A stretch of DNA of 64,000 bases from Spinacia oleracea (taxonomy: Eukaryota; Streptophyta; Magnoliopsida; Caryophyllales; Amaranthaceae). The notes below the pieces were generated by a model. The model did no database searches. It was not told the origin of the DNA and was given only the letters and a program-made list of their open reading frames with translations. The DNA lies in NCBI RefSeq assembly GCF_020520425.1, contig NC_079489.1:19430001-19494000 (forward strand), in the 5' to 3' direction. Numbering within the stretch: the stretch's first letter is position 1; every line of letters starts with the position of its first letter. The translations under genes and the position numbers were made by a program. Below are positions 9,871-21,997 of this stretch, one piece after another.

Positions 9871-12702
9871 TGTAATACCCTGAATTTTTAAAATTCGATT
9901 AATTATGCTTAATTATTTTTATTTAGCTTAAATCGTTTTAAATCCTAATTTCAAACTTTATTTTAATTAACGAAGTTTTATTTCGCTTGAATTTTTAATA
10001 TTGCTACACGATTTGTTTTTTTCAATTCATAATTTAATTTCATATTTACGAGCTTAACGACCTTTTTAAATGTTAATTATTTTCGGATTTTTAATAATTT
10101 CGGAACGTTCTTATTTTATTCGAAAACTAAATTTATTTTTCGTTAACGATATTTTTATAAAGGATTATTTTAGAACTTAATTTTAATTAAACATTTCTAT
10201 TCAAATCAATTTCCTAAAAATAGAAACCAATTTTCAGAAATCTTGCATAACTAAGTGAAATGACCAAAATGCCCCTAAGGAACTAATTGGCATCTTTCTA
10301 TCTCCTTCCTTGCTATTCACGTACAAACAATAGCATACAAACAAGAACAAGAATTCCACCCACAATTCAGTCTACTTTCATGCCTTGTTTTCCAAGGATT
10401 TCAGCTTATTATTCAGTCAACTCCACACTATAAACAAGCCCCAAATTGTCACAATTTTTCCAACAAAATCAGTTAACCAAAAACTGAAAATCATTCTCCC
10501 TGGTTTCCTCTGATTCGAGCCACCACAACAAATACCACCAACAACCACATCTGCCACCACCTCAACCACCAACTACCACCACTATCACCTCCGTCCCACA
10601 CCACTTAACCACCCTGACCACCGCCCACCGTCACACGCACCACCGTCCCCTGCTTCCTCTCCTTCGCACTCCCCTGTTTCCTCCCCTTTCTCTACCTTGC
10701 CGCACCACCCCCATCGCACTCCACCACCGTCCGCCACCCCCATTCACTTCCACCACCACTTCCATCATTACCCGACCACCTGACACCACCACAACCACCC
10801 CCCCTTACCTCATCTCCTCCTCGCGACTTCACCCTCCCCTGGCTCCCCCTTTTCTTCGCCTATGCCGCACCACCATGCCGCAGCCGCCACTCCCAGCCAC
10901 CACCCGCTTGTAAACCAATTTCCGCTCCTCACTTCATGGCAAGCCGCCGCTGCCACCGCCCATAGACACTCCCCTCAACCTCCCCTGCTTCCTCCCCTGT
11001 TCGCACTCCCTCCTCCTTCCCTCGCCTGTACCACCGCCGCACAAACCACCATAATCGTCGCCTCTGGCGCGGGTTCGCGCTGCTGCGCCACCCAACTCAG
11101 CTATCCCCTCCTCTCTTCCCTTCTCCTTCCCTTCTTGCTCCCCTGTTTCACCCCCTCCCTCTCTCTTGGTCGACTCCCAGAAACCAAAAACCAAATACGA
11201 CCTTGTTTTACTACTTTAACCAAACCCAAAACACAAGCTGGCCCAACTCTAGATCTTTGGACTTTAGGTAAGACAATCTAAAATTTCAGATTTTCAATTT
11301 ATTAATATTTACGTTTTAATGAATTTCTATTTACTAATAAAATTGTTTATTATTTTTCAGGTTTTATTATCGATTTTATGAGAATTATATTCTAGGTTTA
11401 TTTATCAAAATGGAATTTAAATATTATTTATATGGAAACCGGTTTATAAAATATATAAATGTATTTTGATTGAAAATTCGATTAATAATGATATTTTCGT
11501 TAAATTTCGAAATTATATTTTATTAAAATTCGTTATTTATAAATTCTTTACTTATAAAATTTACGATTTTATAAAATATTGATTTAAAATTATTTATCGA
11601 TTTAGTACTAATTCAATGATTTAATATTTTGTAAGAAATTGGACTCGAAGCTCAGGAAGAACGATCCATCAAACGGGAAGTATAGAACTACGGTTGAGGT
11701 AACGGCTATTGCTAGTACACGCAATTCCCTTATAAATGCGATTATAAAATTACAACGTTATGATTGATTTATGAACTGAATGTTTTGACATGTTTTATTG
11801 AATTGCGGAAAATGAATTATGTTTTGATTGAATTATTTATTATAATATGATTGATTGAAATTAAATTCTTATAAAATGATATTTATAAGAAACCATGAAC
11901 GAAATGATGTTTCTATGATGCCAGGAAAGAAATGATATTTTATTGATCCCAGGATCTAAATGATGTTTTATTATGATCTTATGATCTAAAGGAATTATGT
12001 TACTTCAAATGAAGTAAAAAGGATAAAATGTAAAATTAAAATGAAACATGATAAATGAAAGTGAAAGACCTAGTCCGTTTGGCAGTATATGTTCACAGGT
12101 TACGATTCTCGGTCATGCATGTACCCATGGGGCATCCGCCCATTGAGCCAAGGCTCTCATGTTTTCGGGCCAAGGCCCCATGTTTTATGGACAGCGGTCC
12201 ATCGTGGAAGACGTTCCACCATGTCATACTTGCCACGGCTAGCATGTGCACCCTAAAGTTAAAAATGAATTAAATAAAGGACTTTATAAAATGTTTTACA
12301 TTATTCTATTCTCCCTGTGTTATTAAATAAAATTAATTGAAATGAATTTACGTTGCTAGAATAGTTCGTTACTGAGTCTTCGGCTCACCGTTATTTTGTT
12401 TTCTGTTTTAGGTACCGCTGGGAACGATGGGAACGAGTAGTGGCGAGGATTTCACTTTAATAATTTCCACCTAGTTTATGTTTTAAGTTTTAAATAGTTA
12501 ATTAATATTTTTAGTAAGTTATATACTTTTACTTTGGTAATATAAAGGATTATTATGTTAATTTTGGAGGATTTAATAGCTTAAGATTGATGGTTGCCTT
12601 GTAATTCCCAAGAGCGAGTTACGGCAGGTAATGTCCCGACCGATTAGGTTAATTCCGCTGCTAATTATAATTAATAATTGAATTATAGGTCGGGGTGTTA
12701 CA
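9871..12702 (+). repeat. LTR of gypsy element 1 (left)
   Basis: 2832 bp, TG...CA. It holds a pyrimidine/CCACC-rich segment (about 10500-11270), AT-rich flanks, a hairpin row at 12127-12219, and GTTACTGAGTCTTCGGCTCACC near 12369, a stretch shared with element 2. Pro/His-rich ORFs in the CCACC segment are composition artefacts. It is nearly identical to the right LTR with scattered substitutions. Confidence 0.85.
12127..12219 (+). repeat. Row of short palindromes in LTR (element 1)
   Basis: Five short dyads follow one another every 16-22 bp: ATGGG/CCCAT from 12127, GAGCCAAGGCTC at 12145, GGGCCAAGGCCC at 12167, TGGAC/GTCCA at 12188 and GTGGAA/TTCCAC at 12204. The arms differ in sequence but each remains self-complementary. 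The right LTR repeats the row near 18599-18691. See the matching array in element 2. Confidence 0.7.
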
Positions 12703-12720
12703 ATTTGGTATCAAGAGCAA
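12703..12720 (+). other. Primer-binding site (initiator-Met tRNA type)
   Basis: Directly after the LTR end stands ATTTGGTATCAAGAGC, a one-base variant of the plant TGGTATCAGAGC site complementary to the 3' end of initiator methionine tRNA. It fixes the plus orientation of the element. Confidence 0.8.
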
Positions 12721-15700
12721 AGGTTCTGTACCATAAGTGCTAGACCTTACGGGTTTCGCACGAAATTGAATTCATTAGGCTTTAAGTAAAAGAGTTTTAA
12801 AGAATAAGTTTAAAAAGGGACACTCTTAAAATTTTGTTAAGTTAAACTGAATATGAGTGTGAGTGTAGGAACGGGATGAACGGGTTTATTTTCTACGATT
12901 TATTTGCTCCAACTTGTTAAATGTTGTCTATCGAGGCTATGAATGATGTCACCAAGGGCTCGCAACGAGCAATCTATTCACAGTGATTATGCCATATCGT
13001 TGCAATTATGAGTGTTTTCTTTCCTAGTGGTTGTGAATTAGAAATTGTCCTATGATGTTAGAGAAAGTTGAGTTTTAGTATCCTTTGACCCATCTAGATC
13101 TGATGTAAATTTGGGAATAAGTTGGCTGAATATAAAGCTAACACTAATTGTTTGAGGCATAGTATGACCAAAACACCAAATGAGGATAGGATTGCATTCC
13201 ATAAGTTAGTAAGAAAACCAACGTTGCAAATTGTCACTGCTTTGGAAGCTCCCGTGGTGAATTTTTCTGGTTATCCTTGTAGTGTTGTCGATCACCACTC
13301 AGTGACACAACTATCGTTTGTGAATATGTTTCCCAGAAAAGAAGCCTAGTATGCCTCCTCCGGGAGAATTAAACTTTAGCATTAAAGTAATCACAAAGAT
13401 CCACCCCTATTCCTAAAGCACTTATAGAATGACATCAACTGAGTTGCAAAGAATTGAAGAGTCAATTAGATAATTTACTTGGATAAGGGTATATTCAACT
13501 GAGTGCATCACTTTTGGGAGCCCTGTCATATTTATGAGGAAAAATGATGAAACATTGAGGTTATGCATATATTATAGAGAGTTGGACAAGAATAAGTATC
13601 CTTTATTCCGCATTGATGATTCGTTTGACCAACTTCGAGGTACAAAAGTGTTTTCAAAGATAGATGTGAGGTCTGGATAAAATGGACTTTATAATAAACT
13701 TGAGGATATTCCAAGAACAACCTTTAGAACCAACTATGGTCACCATGAGTTTGTTGTAATACCTTTTGGGTTAACTAACGCATCAGCTGTATTTATGGAT
13801 TTAATGAACCGCATTTTCAAACCATACCTTGATGAGTTGAAGTTGTTTCCATTAATGATATTTTGGTATATTCTAAGAGTAACAAGGAACATGAGGAGCA
13901 TCTGAGAAAAGTGTTAGATATGTTGATGGAAAACCAGTTATATGTGAAATTGTCAAAATGTGAATCTTGAGTTAAGGAAATGTCATTACAAGGTCAGAGT
14001 ATATCAGATAAAGGTGTATCTATTTGATCTTGTGGAAACAAAAGCAATTGTGGAATAACCTAGACCAACCAATTAATTTATCTCTCTCTCGCTTTGGAGA
14101 TGAATTTTTCTTGATTTCATGTTTATCGTCACATGTCATGTTATGAGTTTCCTACCCTAGAAAAACTAGGCAAAGTTTTAACATTTCTGTTTTCTTGAAA
14201 GAAGTTAAGTTAAACACGATTCGAACTCAAAGATTTTGTGGATATGAATTGTTTTGAGATGGTTATGAAATCTTTAAGGATAGTATAAGTATTAAAGCAG
14301 CAAACGAGCATAAGGTTGTATTTCATGAGTGGTTGATCACTAATTAAGTTGATATTATTCGAAGTTTAAGGTATTAAAGTTATGAATAAAAGTGAATCTT
14401 GGGTTACCTTCCCGTGTTACTCATGATGAATATTTTAGTGTTTATAAGTACTAAAGTCTATTATCTAGAAGATGATTGGTATGCCTTATGTCTCTATTAA
14501 GGAAGCTAAGGAGTTATACAGAAAAGTTATGAACCCAACATAGGTTATGATAAAGGACCCATTTGAGTTGACACATGAATAAGATCTTGAGGATTTTACC
14601 AAAATAAGCTATCAAGAATTAGTCTGTCAATAAGGTTAAATTATAGAGTACCGAAAGAGCATGAGTTTGTATTTCTATAAGTGGCGAGTCACCGATTAAA
14701 TCAAGGATTATTCAAAGTTTAAAGCATGCGAGTATAATTGATTTTTGAGTTACTATTCCGCACTCTTTATAATGATTGTTCTATGGTTGTAAGTATCTAA
14801 GTGTATTTTCAGATATGTTAAGGAAGCTAAGCTAGAATTTAAAAGTTATGTAAGAATATTATGTGAAACCAAACATGATTGAGGTTACACAGGAAGTTCT
14901 GAGAATTATAAAAGAAGTTATCAAGAATAAGTCTTTCAGTAAGGTTGATGGTATTCTTGGTTTACCTTTCAGCATCATTTATAAGGATTGTTTTTGTGTA
15001 GTTATTTGAAAGGACGCTTGATTATCTCCATAAAAGAAAAGTTGAGCTAGATAATGTAAGATTTTGCAAAAATGTTGTGAGGAAAAGTATGATTTATAGT
15101 GAGGACATGAAATTGAGTTTGCGTATAAAGCATTGAAATAAGTTATCAAGAATTCTGTCTATCAGGTTGATGATGTTAATGAATGTTATAAAACCCGAAG
15201 TGAATTGTGAATGATTGAGGAATGCAGTGGAGTTGAGAATAGAAAATCAACAAAATGGCATGTCTATATAACCAGGTAGTCTGAACTGAGTTTTCAAGGA
15301 GCTAGATTGTTTCTGATAAAGGCACACTTAATGGCTTAGCGTTATCCGCAAAATACGAGATTTACTGACTGAAAATAATAAGGATAAGTAACGAAGTCGT
15401 ATGTCTAACGATATATTTCTAGTCACGTGATTGGATTCGAACCCCTACAACGAACGGAATTAACGAAGTCACTCAACATAGAAGAAAGATCGGAGATCAA
15501 AATCTAAACGCATCGAATAATGAAATTCAACGACAAAGATTTGTGCAGCAAAGGAGCCAATAGCAAATGAAAGTGAAATGTCTCTAATTATTCGCCCATG
15601 AACGATATGATATATGAATGACTATGTTTTCTATAAAATGATTATGTTATGGTCAACCATGCTCGTGTGTTAGATCAAAAGATTATGAATGTTATGCTTA

Positions 15701-16354
15701 TGTTGAATTTGAAATTTTCAATTTATGAATTATGTCTCTATGAAATGGATTACGTTTATGCTGACATGATTGTACTGGTAATCTAATGGTTATACGCGGA
15801 TGCCGTCTTCGATGGAAGTTCTCCTGAGCTCAGAGTACGAGATTATTATTATAATAAATAACTTTTACAACTATTTGAGTATTGCAATTGATAGATAAAT
15901 ATTTATTCAGAATTATAATTTTGCATTAAAAACTACTATTTTTGGTGGAAAATATTTTCGAACAGGATCTCACAAAGTAAAACGGGAACCTAGTCTGTGC
16001 TAACAAGTTTTCCCCTTTTTATGTTCTTTGCTCCTCGATCGTATTTTATGAAGTAAGGTGGAGATACGAAAGACGATGGCGGAATATAATTGACCTTAAT
16101 GACGATTAAGGATCAATATATAATTTTGCCCCTTTTGTATTCTCTACTCTTCGATTCTAGGTCTCGAGTTGAAGCGGAGTCCTAAAAGATGATGGCGAAA
16201 TGAAGGCTAGACATTGTCAGAATTGGAAATTGTGAGATCTTGATTTTAAAATAAAACATCGTGTCTTTATTCAAGCGTTTTCAATTTTCAACAATCATTT
16301 TATAAATCTAATTTTCAAGTTTCGAGGACGAAACTTTTTCTAAGGGGGTAAGAA
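12721..16354 (+). other. Internal region of gypsy element 1, mostly degraded
   Basis: About 3.6 kb without an intact gag, protease, RNase H or integrase frame. Apart from the RT relic (13530-13960) I recognise no coding domain. The last 80 bp contain the polypurine-like tract AAGGGGGTAAGAA immediately before the right LTR. Confidence 0.6.
13530..13960 (+). pseudogene. Degenerate Ty3/gypsy reverse transcriptase
   Basis: Conceptual translation shows the order of RT blocks: [16 protein letters not shown], then [28 protein letters not shown] and [13 protein letters not shown]. The catalytic YVDD-type block is destroyed (LMIFWYILR in one frame) and stops and frameshifts occur, for example a stop right after RSG. 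The pattern matches chromoviral Ty3/gypsy RT. Non-functional. Confidence 0.75.
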
Positions 16355-19179
16355 TGTAATACCCCGAATTTTTAAAACTCGATTAATTATGCTTAATTAT
16401 TTTTATTTAGCTTAAATCGTTTTAAATCCTAATTTCAAACTTTATTTTAATTAACGAAGTTTTATTTCGCTTGAATTTTTAATATTGCTACACGATTTGT
16501 TTTTTTCAATTCATAATTTAATTTCATATTTACGAGCTTAACGACCTTTTTAAATGTTAATTATTTTCGGATTTTTAATAATTTCGGAACGTTCTTATTT
16601 TATTCGAAAACTAAATTTATTTTTCGTTAACGATATTTTTATAAAGGATTATTTTAGAACTTAATTTTAATTAAACATTTCTATTCAAATTAATTTCCTA
16701 AAAATAGAAACCAATTTTCAGAAATCTTGCCTAACTAAGTGAAATGACCAAAAATGCCCCTAAGGAACAAATTGGCATCTTTCTATCTCCTTCCTTGCTA
16801 TTCACGTACAAACAATAGCATACAAACAAGAACAAGAATTCCACCCACAATTCAGTCTACTTTCATGCCTTGTTTTCCAAGGATTTCAGCTTATTATTCA
16901 GTCAACTCCACACTATAAACAAGCCCCAAATTGTCACCATTTTTCCAACAAAATCAGTTAACCAAAAACTGAAAATCATTCTCCCTGGTTTCCTCTGATT
17001 CGAGCCACCACAACAAACACCACCAACAACCACATCTGCCACCACCTCAACCACCAACTACCACCACTATCACCTCCGTCCCACACCACTCAACCACCCT
17101 GACCACCGCCCACCGTCACACGCACCACCGTCCCCTGCTTCCTCTCCTTCGCACTCCCCTGTTTCCTCCCCTTTCTCTACCTCGCCGCACCACCCCCCAT
17201 CGCACTCCACCACCGTCCGCCACCCCCATTCACTTCCACCACCACTTCCATCATTACCCGACCACCTGACACCACCACAACCACCCCCCCTTACCTCATC
17301 TCCTCCTTGCGACTTCACCCTCCCCTGGCTCCCCCTTTTCTTCGCCTATGCCGCACCACCATACCGCAGCCGCCACTCCCAGCCACCATCACCCGCTTGT
17401 AAACCAATTTCCGCTCCTCACTTCATGGCAAGCCGCCGCTGCCACCGCCCATAGACACTCCCCTCAACCTCCCCTGCTTCCTCCCCTATTCGCACTCCCT
17501 CCTCCTTCCCTCGCCTGTACCACCGCCGCACAAACCACCATAACCGTCGCCTCTGGCGCGGGTTCGCGCTGCTGCGCCACCCAACTTAGCTGTCCCCTCC
17601 TCTCTTCCCTTCTCCTGTTTCACCCCCTCCCTCTCTCTTGGTCGACTCCCAGAAACCAAAAACCAAATACGACCTTGTTTTACTACTTTAACCAAACCCA
17701 AAACACAAGCTGGCCCAACTCTAGATCTTTGGACTTTAGGTAAGACAATCTAAAATTTCAGATTTTCAATTTATTAATATTTACGTTTTAATGAATTTCT
17801 ATTTACTAATAAAATTGTTTATTATTTTTCAGGTTTTATTATCGATTTTATGAGAATTATATTCTAGGTTTATTTATCAAAATGGAATTTAAATATTATT
17901 TATATGGAAACCGGTTTATAAAATATATAAATGTATTTCGATTGAAAATTCGATTAATAATGATATTTTCGTTAAATTTCGAAATTATATTTTATTAAAA
18001 TTCGTTATTTATAAATTCTTTACTTATAAAATTTACGATTTTATAAAATATTAATTTAAAATTATTTATCGATTTAGTACTAATTCAATGATTTAATATT
18101 TTGTAAGAAATTGGACTCGAAGCTCAGGAAGAACGATCCATCAAACGGGAAGTATAGAACTACGGTTGAGGTAACGGCTATTGCTAGTACCCGCAATTCC
18201 CTTATAAATGCGATTATGAAATTACAACGTTATGATTGATTTATGAACTGAATGTTTTGACATGTTTTATTGAATTGCGGAAAATGAATTATGTTTTGAT
18301 TGAATTATTTATTATAATATGATTGATTGAAATTAAATTCTTATAAAATGATATTTATAAGAAACCATGAACGAAATGATGTTTCTATGATGCCAGGAAA
18401 GAAATGATATTTTATTGATCCCAGGATCTAAATGATGTTTTATTATGATCTTATGATCTAAAGGAATTATGTTACTTCAAATGAAATAAAAAGGATAAAA
18501 TGTAAAATTAAAATGAAACATGATAAATGAAAGTGAAAGACCTAGTCCGTTTGGCAGTATATGTTCACAGGTTACGATTCTCGATCATGCATGTACCCAT
18601 GGGGCATCCGCCCATTGAGCCAAGGCTCTCATGTTTTCGGGCCAAGGCCCCATGTTTTATGGACAGCGGTCCATCGTGGAAGACGTTCCACCATGTCATA
18701 CTTGCCACGGCTAGCATGCATGTGCACCCTAAAGTTAAAAATGAATTAAATAAAGGACTTTATAAAATGTTTTACATTATTCTATTCTCCCTGTGTTATT
18801 AAATAAAATGAATTGAAATGAATTTACGTTGCTAGAATAGTTCGTTACTGAGTCTTCGGCTCACCGTTATTATGTTTTCTGTTTTAGGTACCGCTGGGAA
18901 TGATGGGAACGAGTAGTGGCGAGGATTTCACTTTAATAATTTCCACCTAGTTTATGTTTTAAGTTTTAAATAGTTAATTAAATATTTTTAGTAAGTTATA
19001 TACTTTTACTTTGGTAATATAAAGGATTATTATGTTAATTTTTGAGGATTTAATAGCTTAAGATTGATGGTTGCCTTGTAATTCCCAAGAGGGAGTTACG
19101 GCAGGTAATGTCCCGACCAATTAGGTTAATTCCGCTGCTAATTATGATTAATAATTGAATTAGAGGTTTGGGTGTTACA
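16355..19179 (+). repeat. LTR of gypsy element 1 (right, 3')
   Basis: 2825 bp, TGTAATACCCC to GTGTTACA. It ends directly against unit B sequence starting GTCTT at 19180. In unit A the same sequence (around 4072) is continuous, giving the empty site on this flank. The matching left target duplication is missing because the left side of the element was lost. Confidence 0.85.
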
Positions 19180-19576
19180 GTCTTATTATCTTATTAATAC
19201 AAGTACTCATAATCATTCTTCAGTCTTTAGTCCCCCTCAAAATGAAATTAGTAACTTAATATATCTTGCTGATTATGTGTTCTATTTCTTTTGCCCTTCA
19301 AAACATGCTTTCTACACATTTCTAAGTATGTGTTTTACAATTATATATTATATAATATATGCTTCGTATATATAAAATATTAAACATGTAATATTGTAAT
19401 AGTGACATTGGTAGACATGTGTAACAATGTACCTCTAAAATTGGTATATTGTTTGAACTCCCTATTATTTCCGGACAGAGGCAGGTAGTCCTCAAATGAG
19501 CACTATATAAAGGATATGACATTAATACAATTCTTACATTATTTGATCCCTCTTTAGTCTTTAGTCCTCGCTCAAA

Positions 19577-19762
19577 ATGAAATCAGTAACCTTAATCTTG
19601 GTATTTATGTGTTCTATTACTTCTTTGTTTTTCAGTCATTCAGCTCTAACGTCCCCCATTTGGAATCACGTATTAGCTTTGTAATACGGTGTCAACTATT
19701 GTAAAATCAACAACCGCTACGGTGCTCCAATTAATTTTGAGAGCATAACTGCTACGGTTTAG
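19577..19762 (+). pseudogene. Truncated RNase T2-like exon 1, unit B
   Basis: Aligns with the 61-aa copies at 5906 and 31178, but the codon after LAL is TAA (Q to stop), so even the short secreted ORF is broken here. The remainder (YGVNYC..., ending at the same TAG) is preserved. This argues against a uniformly maintained peptide function. Confidence 0.7.
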
Positions 19763-20646
19763 GCAACAATGTAAACCCCAAATTGATGCAGGAAAAAAAA
19801 ACAATAATTGAACAATCTCCTACCTCCTACAACACACACATTCTATGCATATCAAACTGGTTTTAATTTTTTAAAGAAAATTGAACTCTATATAAAGAAT
19901 ACAAAGTGTAATTTCAAATGTAAAGTAAGTCTTATTATCTTATTAATACAAGTACTCTTAATCATTCTTCAGTCTTTAGTCTCCCCTCAAAATTAAATTA
20001 GTAACCTTAATCTTGGTATTTATGTGTTCTATTTCTTTTGCACTCCGAAACATGCTTTCTACACATTTTATATATTCTAAGTATATATTATATAATATAT
20101 ACTCAGAATATATAAAATATATACTCTGAATATATAAAATATTAAACATGTAATATTGTAATAGTAACATTGATGGACATGTGTAACAATGTACCTCTAA
20201 CATACAAGTATTCTTATTCATTCTTCAGTCTTTAGTCCTCTGTTCTATTTCTTTTTCCCTCCAAAACAATCTTTCTACTTAACTGGTCATGCACCTTGCT
20301 CTTGTAGGTAATATATATGCAAGCTGAAATTGTAACTTCTCAAAGACAAATTATGTTAATACATCATTTTCACACTAAAGACAAATTATGTTAATACATT
20401 ATTTTCACGCTAACTAAGGGTTTAGGCAACAATGTAAACCCCAAATTGATGCAGGAAAAAAAAAATTTGCACAATCTCCCACCTTTCACATAACACACAT
20501 TCTATGCATATCAAACAGGTTTTAAATTCTTCAAGCAAATTGAGCCCTATATAAAGAATACAAAAGTGCAATTCCAAATGTAAAGTAAGTCCTTTTATCT
20601 TATTCATACAATTCTTAATCCCTCTTCATTCTTTAGTGTCTTCAAA

Positions 20647-21414
20647 ATGAAATAAGTAACCTTAATCTTGGTATTTATGTGTTTTATTTCTTATGTCTTA
20701 TTCACTCATTCTGCTCTAATGTCACCTATATATTTGGAATCACGTATTAGATTTGACATACGGTGTTAACTATTGTGAAGACAACAACTGCTACGGTGCT
20801 CGATTGATTATGAGAACATAACTATCCATGGGCTTTGGCCCAATTCACAATTGTTCTCTATACCCGGTCAACATCATCGAGAGACGACCCTCACATTGTG
20901 TGACTCATCCACATTGACATTAAGCGATGTTACGTCAATGCAAAGACAACTTGAGTTATTTTGGCCAACTGTTAATCGGTTACCGGATTCAAGGGCAACC
21001 ACGAGGGTTTTAGAGGGAAAAAACATGGAACTTGTAGTCTGTTAGACACTTTTACGTAGTTTAGTCACACGCATAATATATGTTCTAGTGTGAGTCCCAA
21101 CTTGATTTTGAGAGGTAAGATACTTGATTTCTGTTCTTTAAATAATTTAGTATGAATTGTATATAACTAATAATAATTTTCATGTTCATTATTTTATAGA
21201 GTTCCCTCCCAACAACAACCAAAATTACCATGTGAGTGACGTTGAGAATTACCATGTGAGGACATCATATCCAATGCCATACTTATACTGCAACAACATG
21301 GATGTAGATGATATGCTGAAACACATTTTCTACTGTTTGGATGCTACGGGTAATGTCGTTGAAAGTTGCTTTAAGTATTACGCTGATGTATCCAACTGTC
21401 ATCCAACCAATTAA
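20647..21414 (+). pseudogene. RNase T2 (S-like RNase) pseudogene, unit B
   Basis: Counterpart of 6980-7745. It has the same nonsense at codon 3 and the same breaks near VNYC. Here box I is intact (TIHGLWPNSQ, from GGGCTTTGGCCC near 20832), showing the ancestral sequence. Box II is lost as in the other copies, and the 85-bp intron and C-terminal exon (YHVSDVENY, YLYCNN, YCLDATGNVVESC) are retained. Its preserved IHGLWP is the strongest evidence for assigning the cluster to ribonuclease T2. Confidence 0.8.
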
Positions 21415-21460
21415 GGGCTTCTATATCCTACCAATGTAATATAAGAAGTTTTAAGTATTA

Positions 21461-21718
21461 CTTCCTCCGTTTAGAAATATTCGCAACGTTTGGATATTTT
21501 ACACTATTCACATATTCTACTTTGACTATTGTTGGTGATTTATATGTTAGATAAAACATAGTCATGTGGGATCTTGTTATATTCGTCTCAATGCTTATTA
21601 TTAAAATATCAACTTTTATAATTTTTGCTTGAATAGGATTTAAGATATAAACGATCAAAATTATGCATTGGCATGCGTGAAAGTGACCAACGTTCTGAGT
21701 ATTTATAAACGGAGGAAT
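21461..21718. mobile_element. Stowaway-like MITE (unit B copy)
   Basis: Same element, ends and TA flanks as at 7792-8049; duplicated with the unit rather than independently inserted. Confidence 0.75.
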
Positions 21719-21997
21719 TATTATATACATTTTAATAATAATATAAATATTATATTATTACAAAGTATTGTATTTGAAGGTTTATCGTATAATAATAAAT
21801 AAAATAGGTTATCTATTGTGTTCCAAATCCCTTGTAATTATAACTTATTTCTTTCTTCTGTTATTCTTTAAAGGTGATCATTAATATATATGCGATGATA
21901 TATTCAACCTAGCTAAAATGAGAAAAATAACATGTTAGTTCAAACAATCTACCAATTTTAGAGGTACAATATTGTAACATATGTCCACCAATATTAC

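Larger units (their letters stand above)
9804..19179 (+). mobile_element. Ty3/gypsy element 1 (large-LTR, recombinant, degenerate)
   Basis: Order: 66 bp of internal 3' end (9804-9870), LTR (9871-12702), primer-binding site, internal region (12703-16354), LTR (16355-19179). The 66-bp piece before the left LTR repeats the sequence just before the right LTR (polypurine-like AAGGGGGTAAGAA), so the left LTR is really a middle LTR. The structure is what unequal recombination between tandem elements leaves. LTRs begin TGTAATACCC and end GTGTTACA. The PBS matches initiator-Met tRNA. The internal region is only about 3.65 kb and has just a decayed RT. Long LTRs, this PBS and the RT type suggest the Tekay/Del chromovirus lineage, but no chromodomain is seen. 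Confidence 0.8.
19180..21997 (+). repeat. Segmental repeat unit B, first part
   Basis: Homologous to unit A from about 4072 onward, with some of the tandem exon-1 copies missing. It contains two RNase-like pseudogenes and the shared MITE. It is cut at 21997 by gypsy element 2 and resumes at 30138. Small indels distinguish it from A and C. Confidence 0.8.

Noticed and set aside
10862..11281. Pro/His/Ala-rich ORF (139 aa), and its counterpart at 17348-17743
   Set aside because: Lies inside the LTR of gypsy element 1 in a CCACC-rich segment. The two LTR copies differ by indels that change the C-terminus, and the composition explains the open frames.
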